Notes under the pieces: model-generated | Seen by the model: the letters and a program-made list of their open reading frames with translations, nothing else | The model's database searches: none | Told to the model about the DNA's origin: nothing | Translations under genes and position numbers: made by a program | Shown: positions 22,863-24,319 of the stretch, piece after piece | Position numbering within the stretch: position 1 is the stretch's first letter | How the letters are laid out: every line of letters begins with the position of its first letter | NCBI GenBank assembly: GCA_015660615.1 | Contig: DQKQ01000194.1 | Span: 1 to 24,319, forward strand | Length of the DNA stretch: 24,319 nt | From: Flavobacteriales bacterium | GTDB taxonomy: Bacteria; Bacteroidota; Bacteroidia; Flavobacteriales_D; Sanyastnellaceae | Direction: 5' to 3'

Positions 22863-23429
22863 ATGAAGTATCTCATTATCGGTCTAGGTAATCCCGGAGC
22901 GGAATATGAGGATACTCGACATAATATCGGGTTTAGAGTGGTGGACACCATCGCTGATGCGCACGGAGGGCTTTTTTCCTCCGAACGTCACGGCGCGGTG
23001 TCCACTGTTCATTTTAAGGGTAGAACACTAATTCTGCTCAAGCCATCAACCTTTATGAATTTAAGCGGTAAGTCGGTAAGATATTGGATGGATTCCGAGA
23101 AAATACCTATTGAAAGAATTCTCATAATCGCAGATGATATAAACCTTCCTTTTGAAAAAATCAGACTGCGAGGGAAGGGAAGCGACGGTGGTCACAATGG
23201 ACTAAAGGATATTCAATCAGTTTTAGGGTCTACTGTTTATCCAAGATTAAGAGTAGGAATAGGAGACCAGTTCAGCATTGGTCACCAAATAAATCATGTT
23301 CTTGGAGAGTGGACTAAAGAGGAGGGGCTCATTTTACAGGAAATTAGCGTTCGTTCTCAAAAAGCTGTTGAGAGCTTCTGCGCTATTGGACTTGAAAGGT
23401 CTATGAATGCTATCAATACGGATAAATAA
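22863..23429 (+). CDS. pth: Peptidyl-tRNA hydrolase
   Basis: Frees tRNA from peptidyl-tRNAs that drop off the ribosome. The 188-residue protein has normal length. The active-site residues known from E. coli Pth are all present: Asn10 (GLGNPG), His20 (RHNIGF), Asn66 (PSTFMNLSG), Asp92 (ADDINLPF) and Asn112 (GGHNGLKDI). It starts 5 bases after the rplY stop and is probably the last gene of prs-rplY-pth. It converges with nadD, 5 bases away, without a visible terminator between them. Confidence 0.97.
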   Translation: MKYLIIGLGNPGAEYEDTRHNIGFRVVDTIADAHGGLFSSERHGAVSTVHFKGRTLILLKPSTFMNLSGKSVRYWMDSEKIPIERILIIADDINLPFEKIRLRGKGSDGGHNGLKDIQSVLGSTVYPRLRVGIGDQFSIGHQINHVLGEWTKEEGLILQEISVRSQKAVESFCAIGLERSMNAINTDK

Positions 23430-23434
23430 GATAG

Positions 23435-24076
23435 CTATTCTATCTCGTAAAGGTGGTTGTTTCCAATATATGAAATAACCGTATCTGGTAGTAAATATTG
23501 TACGTCCTGCTTTTCTAAAATCGCTTCTCTTATATAGGTTGAGGAAATCGCAATCATAGGAGCTTCGGTGAATATAACCGCTTTAGTGGAGTCAAACCGC
23601 AAAGGATTATCCTTGTTTGGGGTCTTTTCTAGCAGCAAACCGCTCATTTTAGTCAACCTTCTTGGATAAACAAGTAATCTGTGGTTTTCGTGAATTGACT
23701 TATAATTCTTCCATCTATGAAGGTTTTCATAGTTATCCTCACCTAAAATTACAGAAAAATTTACCTCTGGGAACTTATCCCTTAGATGCTTCAAAGTATC
23801 CGCAGTGTAGCTAGGTCGTTCTAGCCAGAACTCTATATCAGAAGAAAAAATAAATGGATTATCTGCAATAGCCAGTTTTACCATCTGAAGCCTATGTTCC
23901 TCAGGAATCATCTCGTCGGACAGTTTGAAGGGACTCGTGGGGGTGACAACTATCCAAACTTGGTCTAGCCCACCTCTACTTACCATGTGATTAGCAATAA
24001 CAAGATGGCCTAAGTGAATGGGATTGAAGGACCCGAAGTAGAGACCCACATTACCTTTATTTGTTCTTCCCGTCAT
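23435..24076 (-). CDS. nadD: Nicotinate-nucleotide adenylyltransferase
   Basis: Converts nicotinate mononucleotide and ATP to deamido-NAD in NAD synthesis. The 213-residue protein has the nucleotidyltransferase signature GSFNPIHLGH at residues 15-24 (His21 and His24). It also has TPTSPFK near 45-51, the substrate motif GEDNYENLHRWKNY near 112-125, and ISSTYIRE at 177-184. The ATG overlaps the gmk stop as ATGA, so translation is likely coupled. The gmk-nadD order is common in Bacteroidota. The N-terminal extension MTGRTNKGN before the first strand is short and variable in the family. Confidence 0.96.
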   Translation of the reverse strand: MTGRTNKGNVGLYFGSFNPIHLGHLVIANHMVSRGGLDQVWIVVTPTSPFKLSDEMIPEEHRLQMVKLAIADNPFIFSSDIEFWLERPSYTADTLKHLRDKFPEVNFSVILGEDNYENLHRWKNYKSIHENHRLLVYPRRLTKMSGLLLEKTPNKDNPLRFDSTKAVIFTEAPMIAISSTYIREAILEKQDVQYLLPDTVISYIGNNHLYEIE

Positions 24077-24319
24077 GGCTTTAGAAATTCAAATACTGTA
24101 TTTATAATTGTTAATATTGCCTTCTGTAAATCATCATTTACAAGTTTTACATCAAAAGACTCTGCCAACTTCATTTCAGTGTCTGCCTTAGCTAACCTAC
24201 GCACTATATTTTTCTCTGATTCGGTACCTCTACCTCTTAGTCTTTGTTCGAGTATCTCCATAGATGGAGGTGTTACAAAAACAGAAATTGCTGACGTGCC
24301 AAATACTTTTTTCAAGGCA
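24073..24319 (-). CDS. gmk: Guanylate kinase, C-terminal part (cut by window edge)
   Basis: The visible 81 or so codons are the C-terminal part of a guanylate kinase, which converts GMP to GDP with ATP. Recognition rests on FVTPPSMEILEQRLRGRG, the lid-side arginines with TESEKNIVRRLAKADTEM, and the final FDVKLVNDDLQKA. A TTG near the edge (24315) is internal and not the start; the real start, P-loop and GMP-binding site lie beyond the window. Its stop overlaps the nadD start. Confidence 0.92.
   Translation of the reverse strand, partial: ALKKVFGTSAISVFVTPPSMEILEQRLRGRGTESEKNIVRRLAKADTEMKLAESFDVKLVNDDLQKAILTIINTVFEFLKP

Overview
The window reads as a compact piece of a Bacteroidota chromosome, most likely a marine or aquatic member of the Flavobacteriales. 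This is inferred from four things. Start codons lack Shine-Dalgarno sequences. Several promoters carry the Bacteroidota -7 box TAnnTTTG. LeuS and DnaG have the insertions and losses typical of that phylum. Two secreted proteins are built from repeats common in marine Bacteroidota. There is no stretch above 300 bases without a gene; the longest gap between protein genes is about 180 bases and holds a terminator and a tRNA. No CRISPR array, insertion sequence, prophage, rRNA or integration site is visible.

Layout. Positions 1-2138 (minus) hold recX, prfB and the start of fumC as a tight operon. Positions 2234-3952 (plus) encode a five-repeat DUF349 protein, which converges on a NodB-type polysaccharide deacetylase (3979-4683, minus). 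leuS (4765-7572, plus) is followed by a secreted protein with a dockerin-like loop and YadA-head-like 14-residue repeats (7602-8669). Positions 8676-10760 hold a divergent pair, a YghO-like GNAT acyltransferase and an SDR reductase. Next come a bidirectional terminator, tRNA-Gln(TTG), and an ALDH8-type aldehyde dehydrogenase (10941-12386). Two lipoprotein genes on the minus strand follow: an OmpA-domain protein and a cysteine-repeat protein. recJ (plus) then converges on a dnaG-mscS operon (minus). A sensor kinase and OmpR-type regulator pair (19163-21159) leads into prs-rplY-pth (21207-23429, plus). The window ends with gmk-nadD (minus), where gmk is cut by the window edge.

Most genes are housekeeping: translation (prfB, leuS, tRNA-Gln, rplY, pth), replication and recombination (dnaG, recJ, recX), nucleotide and cofactor synthesis (prs, gmk, nadD), and the citric acid cycle (fumC). 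Less ordinary parts are the SHAEG-repeat secreted protein, the cysteine-repeat lipoprotein, and the acyltransferase/reductase pair, which could belong to long-chain-base or ceramide-type lipid synthesis (inference only). Also notable are a DnaG that has lost three of four zinc ligands, a prfB gene without its autoregulatory frameshift, and a perfect DnaA box inside an inverted repeat upstream of the OmpA-domain gene. I found no clear sign of a wholly undescribed multi-gene system.
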